A stretch of 64,000 nucleotides of DNA. Source: Paenibacillus artemisiicola. Lineage in GTDB: Bacteria > Bacillota > Bacilli > Paenibacillales > Paenibacillaceae. Below, in pieces: positions 35,896-45,252 of this stretch. Made by a program: the position numbers and the translations under genes. Where the stretch lies: positions 544,557-608,556 of the forward strand of contig NZ_JAGGDJ010000002.1 in NCBI RefSeq assembly GCF_017652985.1. Direction: 5' to 3'. Positions within the stretch are counted from its first letter, which is position 1. The number at the start of each line of letters is the position of its first letter. The notes beneath the pieces were generated by a model. That model was not told where the DNA came from. It saw only the letters and a program-made list of their open reading frames with translations, and made no database searches.

Positions 35896-36552
35896 ATGCA
35901 GGATGCGCAGTTGTTTGAACTGATGAGGAACAATCTCTACACCGGCGTGATCTGCGATACGCTCGACGCGCTTGGCTATCGCAATCAGGCCATGGCCGAG
36001 AATATTCGGCCGCTCAGAACCGGCGACATCCTGGTTGGCAGGGCGAAGACGATTCACGCCGTCGACACCTTCTACGCGCACGACAACTGCTACGACAAAG
36101 AAATCGAAGCCATCGACAGCATCCGGCCCGGCGAAGTCGTTGTCGGCGCCACGAACCAATCGAAGCGGAACGGGTTGTGGGGCGAGCTGCTGTCGACGGC
36201 TTCGAAAATGCGCGGCGCAAACGGAGCGGTCATTGACGGTTTGGTTCGGGATACGAGAAAGATATTGGAACTTGCGTTCCCCGTCTTCTCGACCGGCTTT
36301 AAACCGGTGGATTCGAAGGGCAGGGGAATGGTCATCGACTATGACTGCCCGGTCGACGCGGGCGGCGTGATCGTGAAGCCCGGCGACGTGATCTTCGCGG
36401 ATATCGACGGCGTGGCCGTTATTCCGAAGGAAGTGTTCGAGACGACGGTGGAACAAGCGCTCGGGAAGGTCGAGAGCGAGAACAATACGCGGCGGGAATT
36501 GCTCGAAGGCAAGTTACTGCGCGAAGTGTACGATAAATACGGTGTCCTATAA
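35896..36552 (+). CDS. RraA-family aldolase/demethylmenaquinone-methyltransferase-like protein
   Basis: 218 aa. RraA fold: GVICDTLDALG at the start, GEVVVGATNQ, and the active-site segment GANGAVIDGLVRDTRKI with the Asp/Arg pair used for metal and pyruvate binding, ending in GGVIVKPGDVIFADIDGV. Metabolic RraA-like enzymes are class II pyruvate aldolases (HMG/CHA aldolase type), distinct from the RNase E inhibitor. In this operon it could cleave a 2-keto-3-deoxy acid to pyruvate and an aldehyde. GAGGAGGAAG precedes the ATG. First gene of the operon. Confidence 0.85.
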   Translation: MQDAQLFELMRNNLYTGVICDTLDALGYRNQAMAENIRPLRTGDILVGRAKTIHAVDTFYAHDNCYDKEIEAIDSIRPGEVVVGATNQSKRNGLWGELLSTASKMRGANGAVIDGLVRDTRKILELAFPVFSTGFKPVDSKGRGMVIDYDCPVDAGGVIVKPGDVIFADIDGVAVIPKEVFETTVEQALGKVESENNTRRELLEGKLLREVYDKYGVL

Positions 36553-36575
36553 TCCGCAGGAATGGAGAGGGAATC

Positions 36576-37337
36576 ATGCGAGTATTGGCAATCGGCGCCC
36601 ATCCGGACGACATCGAGCTGCAATGCGCCGGCTCGTTGGCCATGTACGCCAAGCAGGGCCATGAAGTCTTCATGGCCGTATCGACGAACGGGGACAAAGG
36701 CAATTTCGACGTGGAGCCGTCGGAGCTGGCGCGCGTCCGCGAAGCGGAGTTTCGGGCATCCTGCGCGATTATCGGCGCAACGCCGATTTGGCTCGGTTAC
36801 GAGGATGAAATGCTGATCAACGACTTGCCGGCCCGGCTTCGTTTCGTCGACGCGATTCGAAGCGTCAATCCCGATCTGGTCATTACGCATGGCCCGAACG
36901 ATTATCATCCGGACCATCGGTATACGCACGAGCTGGTGTGGGACGCGGTTACGCTAGCCGGCGTAGGCAACGTCAAGACGGAACATCCGGCGACGGACCG
37001 CCAGGTGACCGTTTACTTCATGGATAATTTGGGCGGCATCGCGTTTCAGCCGACGGAATTCGTCGATATTACCGAGACCATCGCGCTCAAGCAAGAGGCG
37101 CTTGCCCAGCATGCCAGCCAAACCCGGATTTTCCGCGACCTGCTGGACGTCGATCTGCACGACGTCGTCGAGACGGTCGGGAAGTTCAGGGGCTATCAGG
37201 CCGGCTGCAAATATGCGGAGGGCTTCACGAAGGTGGAGGCTTGGTATCGCGGACTGTCGCGAAGGCTGCTTCCGGTCGGGAGCGGCGAGAGCCGCTTCAT
37301 CTATAAAACGACGCAAAACGGCATCGAATCGATCTGA
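36576..37337 (+). CDS. PIG-L/LmbE-family zinc deacetylase
   Basis: 253 aa. Zinc motif GAHPDDIE (His9, Asp12) and the second ligand block NDYHPDHRYTHE are intact. The family removes N-acetyl groups from GlcNAc derivatives and related amino sugars in the cytoplasm, as in mycothiol, bacillithiol and glycan metabolism. In this operon it suggests the substrate carries an acetamido or other acyl group. 23 nt behind the RraA gene, with GGAGAGGG upstream. Confidence 0.88.
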   Translation: MRVLAIGAHPDDIELQCAGSLAMYAKQGHEVFMAVSTNGDKGNFDVEPSELARVREAEFRASCAIIGATPIWLGYEDEMLINDLPARLRFVDAIRSVNPDLVITHGPNDYHPDHRYTHELVWDAVTLAGVGNVKTEHPATDRQVTVYFMDNLGGIAFQPTEFVDITETIALKQEALAQHASQTRIFRDLLDVDLHDVVETVGKFRGYQAGCKYAEGFTKVEAWYRGLSRRLLPVGSGESRFIYKTTQNGIESI

Positions 37338-37357
37338 TCCGAAAAGGTGGCGCACGC

Positions 37358-38521
37358 ATGAAAATCACGGGCATTGAACTCTCGATTCTGGAAAGTCCGT
37401 ACAATTACGGCATCGATGCGGGCAACAGCGATTCCCGCGGTCCCAAGTACGCCTTGATCGTCCAGCTTCACACCGACGAAGGCATTACGGGCATCGCCGA
37501 CTGCGATTCGCATCCGCATGTTATCAAAGCCTTCATAGATGCACCCTGCTACATCTCGAAGTTCTCGGAAGGCTTGAAGTACGCGGTGCTCGGCCAGAAT
37601 CCCTTCGAATACGAGAAAATAGGGCGGGCCATGTACCAATCGGCGTTCTACCAAGGCCGCAGAGGCGCCGCCATTCATGCGATGAGCGCGATCGACATCG
37701 CCGTCTGGGACATTATCGGCAAAGCGACGGGCAATCCGGTCAGCGTCATGCTCGGCGGCCGGAATCACGAACGGATCACGGCCTACGCCAGCACGCTGTT
37801 CCGCGGCACCCCGGCCGAAATGAAAGACGCGGTACAGAAGTATCGGGCCATGGGCTTCAAGGCGATGAAGTTCGGCTGGGGCGTCGTCACGCAAGAACCG
37901 CGCAAGGTCGTCGAGCTCGTGGCGGCCGCGCGCGAGGCAGCCGGAAGCGAGATGGAGATCATGGTCGACGGGATGTGGTCCGCCGACGTGAAGCTCGTCA
38001 TCCAGCTTGTGAAGGAGCTGGAACGCCACGGCGTCTTCTTCGTCGAGGAGCCGCTTCATTCCGACAATTTGAACGGCTACAGGAAGCTGGCCGAATCGGT
38101 CGACGTCCGCATCGCCTGCGGGGAGCAGCTTGCCGGTATGTACGAATACGAGCAGCTGATCAGAGAAGGCGGCGTCGACGTCATCCAGCCGGACGTCTCG
38201 CGCATGGGCGGGCTCACCGAAGCGCGCCGGCTCGTCGATCTCGCGGAGAAGTCGGGCAAGATACTCATTCCGCACGCCTGGACCTCCGATGTGTTGACGG
38301 CCGCGTCGCTGCACTTGAACGCCTATCAGAAGCATCCGCATTTTCAGGAATTCTGCACCAACGACACGCCGCTGAGCCGGGAGCTGGTATGCGAACCGCT
38401 CCGTTTGGAACCGGACGGGACTTTGGTCGTGCCGGATAAGCCCGGTCTCGGCCTGGAACTGAATCATGACGTGATCGCCAAATATACCGTGGAACATACC
38501 CGCATTACCGATCTTGATTAA
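37358..38521 (+). CDS. Enolase-superfamily (mandelate racemase/muconate lactonizing) sugar-acid dehydratase candidate
   Basis: 387 aa. N-terminal capping domain, then a barrel with metal ligands in MVDGMWSADVK (Asp), FFVEEPLHSDN (Glu) and IACGEQLAG (Glu), and a His at IPHAWTSD as general base. The lysine strand reads AMKFGWG rather than a clear KxK. In the superfamily this pattern is common in acid-sugar dehydratases (galactonate, fuconate, gluconate types); racemase activity is possible. Context with lactonase and aldolase genes favours dehydration of an aldonate. 20 nt after the deacetylase. Confidence 0.85.
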   Translation: MKITGIELSILESPYNYGIDAGNSDSRGPKYALIVQLHTDEGITGIADCDSHPHVIKAFIDAPCYISKFSEGLKYAVLGQNPFEYEKIGRAMYQSAFYQGRRGAAIHAMSAIDIAVWDIIGKATGNPVSVMLGGRNHERITAYASTLFRGTPAEMKDAVQKYRAMGFKAMKFGWGVVTQEPRKVVELVAAAREAAGSEMEIMVDGMWSADVKLVIQLVKELERHGVFFVEEPLHSDNLNGYRKLAESVDVRIACGEQLAGMYEYEQLIREGGVDVIQPDVSRMGGLTEARRLVDLAEKSGKILIPHAWTSDVLTAASLHLNAYQKHPHFQEFCTNDTPLSRELVCEPLRLEPDGTLVVPDKPGLGLELNHDVIAKYTVEHTRITDLD

Positions 38522-38533
38522 TGGAGCTGCAGA

Positions 38534-39328
38534 ATGATGAAAAAATACAGCGTTCCCGCATTAGATAAAGCAATGGCCATACTGGAGCTCCTTGCGGAAG
38601 CCGAAGCGGATATGACCGTGACCGAAATTCATGTTCGATTGGACTTGCCCAAGACGAGCGCGTTCATGATCCTGAACGTGCTGGAGATGTACGATATGGT
38701 GTACAAGAACGCGGCGGGGCGGTATTCGCTCGGCGTCAAGCTGTACAATCTCGGCATGCGCTACATGACGAAGATCGAGCTGAAGAAGCTCGCGCGTCCG
38801 TTCCTGGAAGCGCTGGCGAAGGATACGGGCTACACCGCGCATCTCGGTATTCTGGTCGACGGCCAGATCATGTTCGTCGACAAGGTGGAGTTGAAATCGT
38901 TCATTAAGTTCTCGACCTTCGAAGGGATGCGCTCCGACCTGCATATCAGCAGCCTCGGCAAAGCGATGGCCGCGTATCTGCCGGAGGAGAAGCTGTGCGA
39001 AATCCTGGAGCAGAAGGGAATGGGGAAATACACGCCCAACACGATCACGTCGCCGGACGTGTTCAAGAAGGTGCTCGCTTCCATTCGCGAAACCGGATAT
39101 TCCATTGAGGACGAGGAAGGCGAGCTCGGCGTACGCTGCGTCGGCGCGCCCGTCTTCAACCACGAGGGCGAAGTCATCGCCGCGGTAAGCATCACCGCGC
39201 TGCAATCCGATTTGCTGCATGATTTGATTCCGGTAACGGGCAAGAAAGTCAAGCAGGCGGCCGAAGCGCTGTCGCGGCAGCTCGGCTTCTCCGAGCAGCA
39301 CGGGCAATCGGCCGTATCGCCTACTTAA
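38534..39328 (+). CDS. IclR-family transcriptional regulator
   Basis: 264 aa. N-terminal winged helix (MTVTEIHVRLDLPKTSAFMILNVLEMY) and C-terminal effector domain (LHISSLGKAMAAYLPEE; GYSIEDEEGELGVRCVGAPVF). Likely senses the 2-keto-3-deoxy acid or another intermediate of this operon and may act at the repeat at 35311-35583. Lies 12 nt after the dehydratase gene, inside the operon it would control. Differs clearly from the IclR at 10867. Confidence 0.92.
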   Translation: MMKKYSVPALDKAMAILELLAEAEADMTVTEIHVRLDLPKTSAFMILNVLEMYDMVYKNAAGRYSLGVKLYNLGMRYMTKIELKKLARPFLEALAKDTGYTAHLGILVDGQIMFVDKVELKSFIKFSTFEGMRSDLHISSLGKAMAAYLPEEKLCEILEQKGMGKYTPNTITSPDVFKKVLASIRETGYSIEDEEGELGVRCVGAPVFNHEGEVIAAVSITALQSDLLHDLIPVTGKKVKQAAEALSRQLGFSEQHGQSAVSPT

Positions 39329-39345
39329 GAGACGGAGGAATAGAC

Positions 39346-40185
39346 GTGATATTTGATTGTCATACGCATGTCTTCGGACCCGGTCACGTGGGCGGGAGCT
39401 TTTTGGCGGACGCCAAGCGGGCATGGGGCGAGCAATATGAATTGATCGCCACGCCCGAGCAGCATTGGGAGACGGTCAAGTCGTTCGACGGCGCGATCGT
39501 CCTGGCCTTCAATTGTCCGGCAACGGGCGTCGTGGTGCCGAACGAATACGTGGCGACGTACGTGAACCGGCATCCGGGCAGGCTCTACGGCTTCGCGAGC
39601 GTCAATCCGCACGACGAGGATGCGCCCGATCAGCTGGAGCATGCGGTCAAAGAGCTGGGCATGTCGGGGCTGAAGCTGGCGCCGATCTACCAGAATTTCT
39701 ATCCGGACGACAAGCGGTACTTTCCGTTGTACGCCAAAGCGGACGAACTCGGCATTCCGATTCTATGGCATCAGGGCACTTCTTTCGTATCCCAAGGCTT
39801 TCTGGATGCGTCGAGGCCGGCTATGCTGGACCCGATCGCGCGGACGTTTCCGCAGTTGAAAATGATCATCGCCCATTTGGGGCATCCGTGGCACGGCGAA
39901 TGCGTGTCCTTGATCCGCAAGAATCCGAACGTATACGCCGACATGTCCGCGCTCGGCAGCCGTCCTTGGCAATTTTATAACGCCATGATGAATGTCGTCG
40001 AATACGGCGTTCCGAACAAAGTGCTGTTCGGCTCGGATTACAGTTTCTTTACGACCGCGCAGACGATGGATTCGTTTCGGCGCATAAATGATTTAACCGA
40101 AGGAACCAAGCTGCCCCGCATACCGGAGGAGACCATCGAAGCGATCATTCATCGCAATACGCCGGAAATTCTCGGCTTCGTATAG
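39346..40185 (+). CDS. Amidohydrolase-2-family hydrolase (lactonase candidate)
   Basis: 279 aa from a GTG start with GGAGG at 39334-39338. HxH metal motif at the very N-terminus (IFDCHTHVFGP), later ligands in ILWHQGTSF, IIAHLGHPWHGE and LFGSDYSFF. The family contains sugar lactonases (L-fucono-, 2-pyrone-dicarboxylate) and decarboxylases. Next to sugar-acid genes a lactone hydrolase or decarboxylase role is likely. Tightly spaced (17 nt) after iclR. Confidence 0.85.
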   Translation: MIFDCHTHVFGPGHVGGSFLADAKRAWGEQYELIATPEQHWETVKSFDGAIVLAFNCPATGVVVPNEYVATYVNRHPGRLYGFASVNPHDEDAPDQLEHAVKELGMSGLKLAPIYQNFYPDDKRYFPLYAKADELGIPILWHQGTSFVSQGFLDASRPAMLDPIARTFPQLKMIIAHLGHPWHGECVSLIRKNPNVYADMSALGSRPWQFYNAMMNVVEYGVPNKVLFGSDYSFFTTAQTMDSFRRINDLTEGTKLPRIPEETIEAIIHRNTPEILGFV

Positions 40186-40197
40186 GCGGAACCGCCG

Positions 40198-41376
40198 ATG
40201 AGCGTAATCGTTCATAAGCCTCCCCATGGTCCTTCCGGAGCCGAGAGACATTTTCTCCGGCGCGAGTTCGAAGAGATCCGGCGGAGCAAGGGGATCTCGG
40301 GCACGTTGATCGAGCAGCCCTGGGAGACGTGGGCGCATGACTTGACCGGCCTCTTAGGAGACGGCTCGACCCATTTGATCTACATCCCGGGGGGCTGGCT
40401 GCCCGCTCTTTCATCGCAAGGAATGCTGCGCAACCTATCGTCGTGCATGCCGCTTGAAATCGAACGTTGGCGAGCGCTTTATCCCGATTCCGTCTTCAAC
40501 ATCGGGGCATGGAGCGGAGCGCAATTCGGGATTCCCGCTTATGGAGCAGTCTGGTGCTTCATGTATAACGAGCAGCTGTTTGAAGAGGCAGGCATTTCAT
40601 CCATTCCCGAGACCTGGGAGGACCTCAAAGCCTGTGCGGACAGATTAAAGAGGCGGTTCCCGGATGTGATTCCCTATGGAATCAACGATGATTCGGACGG
40701 ACATTTTATCGACCATGGCTACGTCTATTTGTTTGCCGGAGGTCGAAGCGAATGGACGGACGACCAGGGAAACTTGCGCTTTGATCACGAGTGGTCGGTA
40801 AAAGGGCTCGCGTTTTTGCAGGAAATGGTCGCGCGGGGCTTGGCCAACATACCGCTCGATTCGCCCAGCCATTCGATTGCGGAGCAGCTATTGGATGGAC
40901 GAATCGGCATGACCGTCGGGCCATCCGACTGGCTGTTGCTGCAAAGGCAGCGGTATCCGCGGACGCGGCTGCGCGTCGCGATGATGCCATGTCCGCAAGG
41001 AGGGAGACCGTTATCCTTCGCCTCCTATGGTTTTTACGGTCTGGTATCGGGAGGAGAGCCCGTAACCGAAGCCGCGGAATGGCTGCGCGAATTGATTCGG
41101 CCGGAGCGTCTCGCGCGTCATATTCGCACGATCGGCATGCTTCCGGTGCAGAAGGGCATGCGCTTGTACGACCAAGATTCGGCATTTTCGGTATTCGCCG
41201 AGCAGGTCGTCCACAGCGGTGCTTTTCCGACGGCCGATCTAAGCTTTGCCGACGCGCTCACGCCCGAGATGCTGGCTTGCTTGAGACTGAAGAAGTCGGC
41301 TGCCGAAGCGCTAAGCGGCGCAACCCAACGTATTCGCGAAGTAGGAGGGTCCAATGGAAGCACTCGTGTGGATTGA
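40198..41376 (+). CDS. Family-1 solute-binding-fold protein without signal peptide
   Basis: 392 aa with the features of CUT1 binding proteins: IPAYGAVWCFMYNEQLFEEAGISSIPETWEDLKA, GHFIDHGYVYLFAGGR, and LRFDHEWSVKGLAFLQEMVARG. It starts MSVIVHKPPHGPSGAER, with neither signal peptide nor lipobox, and no upstream in-frame start extends it. It sits among cytosolic enzymes, far from permease genes. It is either a degenerate binding protein that lost its leader or a cytoplasmic sugar sensor or enzyme accessory. It overlaps the next gene by 23 nt. Confidence 0.75.
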   Translation: MSVIVHKPPHGPSGAERHFLRREFEEIRRSKGISGTLIEQPWETWAHDLTGLLGDGSTHLIYIPGGWLPALSSQGMLRNLSSCMPLEIERWRALYPDSVFNIGAWSGAQFGIPAYGAVWCFMYNEQLFEEAGISSIPETWEDLKACADRLKRRFPDVIPYGINDDSDGHFIDHGYVYLFAGGRSEWTDDQGNLRFDHEWSVKGLAFLQEMVARGLANIPLDSPSHSIAEQLLDGRIGMTVGPSDWLLLQRQRYPRTRLRVAMMPCPQGGRPLSFASYGFYGLVSGGEPVTEAAEWLRELIRPERLARHIRTIGMLPVQKGMRLYDQDSAFSVFAEQVVHSGAFPTADLSFADALTPEMLACLRLKKSAAEALSGATQRIREVGGSNGSTRVD

Positions 41377-42388
41377 AGACGGGACGATTCGGTTCGATGC
41401 GGATTGGCCGAAGCCCGCGTTGCTAGACGATGAAGTGTTGGTTGAGATCAGGGCCGAGGGCGTATGCATGACGGATATCCATATGGTCAGGGGAACGCTG
41501 GATTTTGCCAAACCGCCTTGGGTGCTGGGTCACGAAATGTCGGGCGTAATCGCCGAGACCGGCCCCAAAGTGACCGGTTGGCTCGCCGGAGAGCGAGTGG
41601 TCGTCGACCCGGTGGTCACTTGCGGACATTGCAGGCCCTGTCTATCCGGAAAAAAATACTTGTGCGCATCCGGCGGCGAACTGGGCACTACCTTCGGCAG
41701 CGGGGGATACGGCCGTTACGTTGCCGTCAAACCAAGCAATTTGTATCGCCTGCCCGATGCGTTGACGTTCGAAGAAGGCGCTATGATGGAACCGCTGAAT
41801 TGTACGCTCGGCGCCATGGAGCGCGTTCCGCGCGTCGCCGGCAACAAGGTCATCGTGTTCGGACCGGGACCGGCCGGGCTGTTATTCCTTCAGCTCGCGA
41901 AGGCCTACGGCGCGCTAAGCGTAACGCTCGTCGGCATGAGTGACGAACGTCTCGCGCTGGGCAAACGGCTTGGGGCGGATCGCACGATTAACCTTGCTTC
42001 TTCGTCGTTGCGGGAAGTCCTCGGAGAGGAAACCTTCGATATCGCGATCGAAGCCTCCGGCAGCGTGGAAGCGGTTACGGATAGTTTTGAATATGTCGGC
42101 AAGGGCGGAACGATCGTGTTGTACGGACTTAACGGGTCCAAGAAGCCGACGATCGAGTCGGATCTTATCGTTTCCAAGGATCTGACCCTCGTGACATGCA
42201 TTTCGGCGCCGCTGCTGTGGAATAAGGGAATGGATCTCGTGGAGGCGGGTAAAGTCAACGTCAGGGACATCATCACGCACCGCCTCTCCTTCGAAGAGGC
42301 GGCAGCATCCCTTAACCGGCTGGTTGCCGATCGATTTCATCCGATCAAAGCCATGATTCTCCATCAGGACGAGGAGACGAAGCGATGA
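41354..42388 (+). CDS. Zinc-dependent medium-chain sugar/alcohol dehydrogenase
   Basis: 344 aa. Catalytic zinc ligands Cys38 (GVCMTD) and His60-Glu61 (GHEMSG); structural zinc Cys90, 93, 96 and 104 (CGHCRPCLSGKKYLC); NAD motif FGPGPAGLL. Threonine/sorbitol dehydrogenase-like. Expected to oxidise a sugar or polyol hydroxyl, possibly to the lactone hydrolysed by the SMP-30 protein encoded downstream. Overlaps both neighbours (23 nt before; ATGA, 4 nt, after), indicating coupling. Confidence 0.92.
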   Translation: MEALVWIEDGTIRFDADWPKPALLDDEVLVEIRAEGVCMTDIHMVRGTLDFAKPPWVLGHEMSGVIAETGPKVTGWLAGERVVVDPVVTCGHCRPCLSGKKYLCASGGELGTTFGSGGYGRYVAVKPSNLYRLPDALTFEEGAMMEPLNCTLGAMERVPRVAGNKVIVFGPGPAGLLFLQLAKAYGALSVTLVGMSDERLALGKRLGADRTINLASSSLREVLGEETFDIAIEASGSVEAVTDSFEYVGKGGTIVLYGLNGSKKPTIESDLIVSKDLTLVTCISAPLLWNKGMDLVEAGKVNVRDIITHRLSFEEAAASLNRLVADRFHPIKAMILHQDEETKR

Positions 42389-44256
42389 TAAGCATCCGAA
42401 ACGCTCATGCCGCCCTTTACTGCAAGGAAGACGGAAGCCGTCTGGCTCTCGTCGATTTGCGCAGAGGGAGTCGCTGGGAGATGGATGAAGAATCGCTCGG
42501 CTTTGATGCGGATCCTGCCCAGCCAAGCGCCAAATCAGCTCCCCGGCGCCTGATTCCGTTCAAAGCAGGGCTAACGGAGGATCGCTGTCTTTCGGTTTCG
42601 TATCTTGCCGGCGAAGAAGAAGTCGAGATGCGATATCGAATGGAAGCGGACTATGTAGAGGTACGTCTACTGGCGGATCGATTGCGGGAAGCGGGAAACG
42701 TCTCCCTTCCCGGCTCTTTCGTTCCATCCGGCGAAACGCTGGAGCTGGTGCTCCCGATTATGCAAGGCATGCTCTGGCGCGGCGGCGGAGCGCCATTCGA
42801 TTGGCGATTAGGCGAAGGCAGGCACGGCGGATTTGCCATGCCGCTTGTCGGCTATCTGTCGCCAAGCGGCGGGCTGCTCGTCACCGCGGAGACAAGAGAC
42901 GATCTGGAGCTCAGAGTGGGCAAGGATTCGACCGGCCGCTGCTGGGCGAACTACTTGCAAACCCAATCTCTCGGAACGTTAAGATATGACAGGGTAGCTC
43001 GAATTTACGTTACCGAACCCGATATCGTCTCGCTTGCCAAGACGTACCGAAGCAAAATCATCGCGCAAGGCAACTTCAAAGGATGGGAAGAGAAGATTGC
43101 CGAACGACCGGCGCTTGAGCGGCTGTTCGGCAGTTTGATGTGCTTCGCGGGCTACTGCCAAGACGAACTTGATTATGCCAAGGAATGCGAAAAACTGCGG
43201 CAGTTCGGATTCGACCGTGCCTTGATTTATCCGGCTCGATTCAACACGTATAACAATGACATTCTGATGGGCGGCTTGCCCCCGATTCATATGAGCCGCC
43301 AAACCGTGGAACAAATCAAACGGTTAGGCTACGACCTTGCGCCATGGAGTTGGCTGAACGAGGCGCTTGACGACAATTCCGGTTTCGTCGAGCGCATCTA
43401 CCGGAAGAGCCCGGACGGCAATCGTATCCCGCATTGGGCGATCGACGATCAAAAGTGGTATTGGGCGTGTACGACATTTATGGAGGCATTCCAACAACAA
43501 GCGAACGCCGGCGCGTTCTCGGACATGACGTGGGATCACTTCGACGTCATTACTTGCGCAGCCAACAACGAATGTTACGCGCTGGATCATCCGGCCCACG
43601 CGGGACGTCCGCTCTCGCGAACGGAAGACCGGGAATGGATCAAAAAATTGCTGGCCGCGGGGCAAGCCGGCACGCGAGCCGTGAGTTCCGAAGGCTTCAA
43701 CGACGCGTATTCGAAGGAATACGACTTGGGCTCGGTCAAGGCGTTCCCGATGTTCAACCAATGGCCGTTTTGGCCGATTCCGCTCACCATGCTCGTGTAT
43801 CACGACAGCATGATTCATTCCTGGTGGGAAATGCACAGCTACAATAATCCGTATTTCGGCCGGATCAACGGGAACAACATGTACGAGTACGGAGGGGGCC
43901 GCGCAAGGATTCAAGCGGCGATGGACGCCTTAATGGGCTGCCCGCCGGACGTGTTTCCGTTCGGAGCCCAGTATATGTGGACGGGGAAAGGGCAAGAAAC
44001 CTTTGCCTATCGCTATCGCTTCGAGGATCCCGAAGTTCAATTCGCTCTACGGGAAGCGCTTCCGGTCGCGCGGCTGCATCGGAAAATCGGGAAGCAGGAG
44101 ATGATCCACTTCCGTATCTTGTCCGAAGACGGCAACGTGCAGGAAACCGCTTTTGCCGACGGAACGACGATTGTCGCCAACTTCTCCGCCTCCATTCGCG
44201 GCGACATCCCGGGTCACGACCCGCTGCTCGGCGAGAGCTGGAGGCAGGCGCAATGA
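42385..44256 (+). CDS. Large GH-like protein, intact paralogue A
   Basis: 623 aa, no signal peptide. N-terminal beta-sandwich (about 1-225), a TIM-barrel-like middle (LFGSLMCFAGYCQDELDYA; LAPWSWLNEA; SDMTWDHFDVIT; TRAVSSEGFNDAYSKEYDLG; MLVYHDSMIHSWWEMHSYNN) and a beta-rich end (ETAFADGTTIVANFS). Overall layout is like GH101/GH129-type or DUF6259/DUF5696 carbohydrate enzymes, but I cannot fix the family. Conserved Asp in WDHFD and Glu in SSEGF are catalytic candidates. Coupled to the dehydrogenase by ATGA overlap. A paralogue lies at 45253-47169. Confidence 0.72.
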   Translation: MISIRNAHAALYCKEDGSRLALVDLRRGSRWEMDEESLGFDADPAQPSAKSAPRRLIPFKAGLTEDRCLSVSYLAGEEEVEMRYRMEADYVEVRLLADRLREAGNVSLPGSFVPSGETLELVLPIMQGMLWRGGGAPFDWRLGEGRHGGFAMPLVGYLSPSGGLLVTAETRDDLELRVGKDSTGRCWANYLQTQSLGTLRYDRVARIYVTEPDIVSLAKTYRSKIIAQGNFKGWEEKIAERPALERLFGSLMCFAGYCQDELDYAKECEKLRQFGFDRALIYPARFNTYNNDILMGGLPPIHMSRQTVEQIKRLGYDLAPWSWLNEALDDNSGFVERIYRKSPDGNRIPHWAIDDQKWYWACTTFMEAFQQQANAGAFSDMTWDHFDVITCAANNECYALDHPAHAGRPLSRTEDREWIKKLLAAGQAGTRAVSSEGFNDAYSKEYDLGSVKAFPMFNQWPFWPIPLTMLVYHDSMIHSWWEMHSYNNPYFGRINGNNMYEYGGGRARIQAAMDALMGCPPDVFPFGAQYMWTGKGQETFAYRYRFEDPEVQFALREALPVARLHRKIGKQEMIHFRILSEDGNVQETAFADGTTIVANFSASIRGDIPGHDPLLGESWRQAQ

Positions 44257-44361
44257 ACGCAGCGTCTATCAAGGCAGAACGGAGTATGATTCAGGGATGA
44301 TCCGCGCCGGTACTTAAGCGGAGTCGAAAGCCTATTCAGCTATCAAGGAGGAGCTTTCTTG

Positions 44362-45237
44362 ATGACAGAGAGCGCATTGGAACTGCTGGTCGACGCGCGC
44401 GCGACGCTTGGCGAGGGACCTTGCTGGGACGAAACAAACAAGCGGCTGTACTGGGTCGATATCATCGAGAAGAAGCTCCATTGCTACAGTCCTGCCAAGC
44501 AGACGAATGAGACGTTCGTCTTTGAGGAAAGCCCCGGGGCCGTCGCGGTCAGAAAATCGGGCGGCGTCGTCCTCGCCATGAAACAAGGCTTCTATGCCGT
44601 TGACCAAGCGCGCGTGACCTTGTTGGCCCATGTGGATCAAGAGCCGCGGCTCAATCGCTTCAATGACGGTAAATGCGACCGGATGGGGCGATTCTGGGCA
44701 GGTACGATGCCGCTGGAAGGTTCGGATCCGACCGGAAGCCTCTACTGCCTCGATACGGATTTACAAGTTCGACATCTGTTCGGAGAGGTCGCTTGCTCGA
44801 ATGGGCTCGCTTGGAGCCCGGACGATACGACCATGTACTATATTGATTCGCCTACGAAGCAGGTCGTGGCGTTCGATTATGATCGCGGCAGCGGCGCGAT
44901 TACCCGCAAGCGGACCGTCGTGACGATCCCGGACGGGGAAGGGGTGCCGGACGGAATGACGATTGACGCCGAAGGCATGCTCTGGGTCGCACAATGGGAC
45001 GGCTGCCGGGTTTCCCGCTGGAATCCGCGCACCGGAAACCGGATAGACGCCATCTCGTTACCTGCCGCGCGCGTCACCTCCTGCGCTTTCGGAGGCGATC
45101 GGCTTGACGAGCTCTACATCACGACGGCCCGGAGCGGCCTTGATGAGAAGGCATTATCGGAGCAGCCTCAAGCAGGAGGACTGTTTCGAGTCAAAGTTGG
45201 CGTGAGAGGGACGTTAAGCCATCCATTCATGGGTTAA
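44362..45237 (+). CDS. SMP-30/gluconolactonase-family lactonase
   Basis: 291 aa six-bladed beta-propeller. Metal-site residues visible: Glu in LGEGPCWDE, NDGKCD, SNGLAWSPDD and VPDGMTIDAEG. Hydrolyses sugar lactones to aldonates in the cytoplasm; here it would act after the Zn dehydrogenase and before the enolase-superfamily dehydratase. AAGGAGGAG (44345-44353) precedes ATG 44362; a TTG one codon earlier is possible. A 105-nt gap separates it from paralogue A, without terminator. Confidence 0.92.
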   Translation: MTESALELLVDARATLGEGPCWDETNKRLYWVDIIEKKLHCYSPAKQTNETFVFEESPGAVAVRKSGGVVLAMKQGFYAVDQARVTLLAHVDQEPRLNRFNDGKCDRMGRFWAGTMPLEGSDPTGSLYCLDTDLQVRHLFGEVACSNGLAWSPDDTTMYYIDSPTKQVVAFDYDRGSGAITRKRTVVTIPDGEGVPDGMTIDAEGMLWVAQWDGCRVSRWNPRTGNRIDAISLPAARVTSCAFGGDRLDELYITTARSGLDEKALSEQPQAGGLFRVKVGVRGTLSHPFMG

Positions 45238-45252
45238 GGGGGACTGTTCGCG

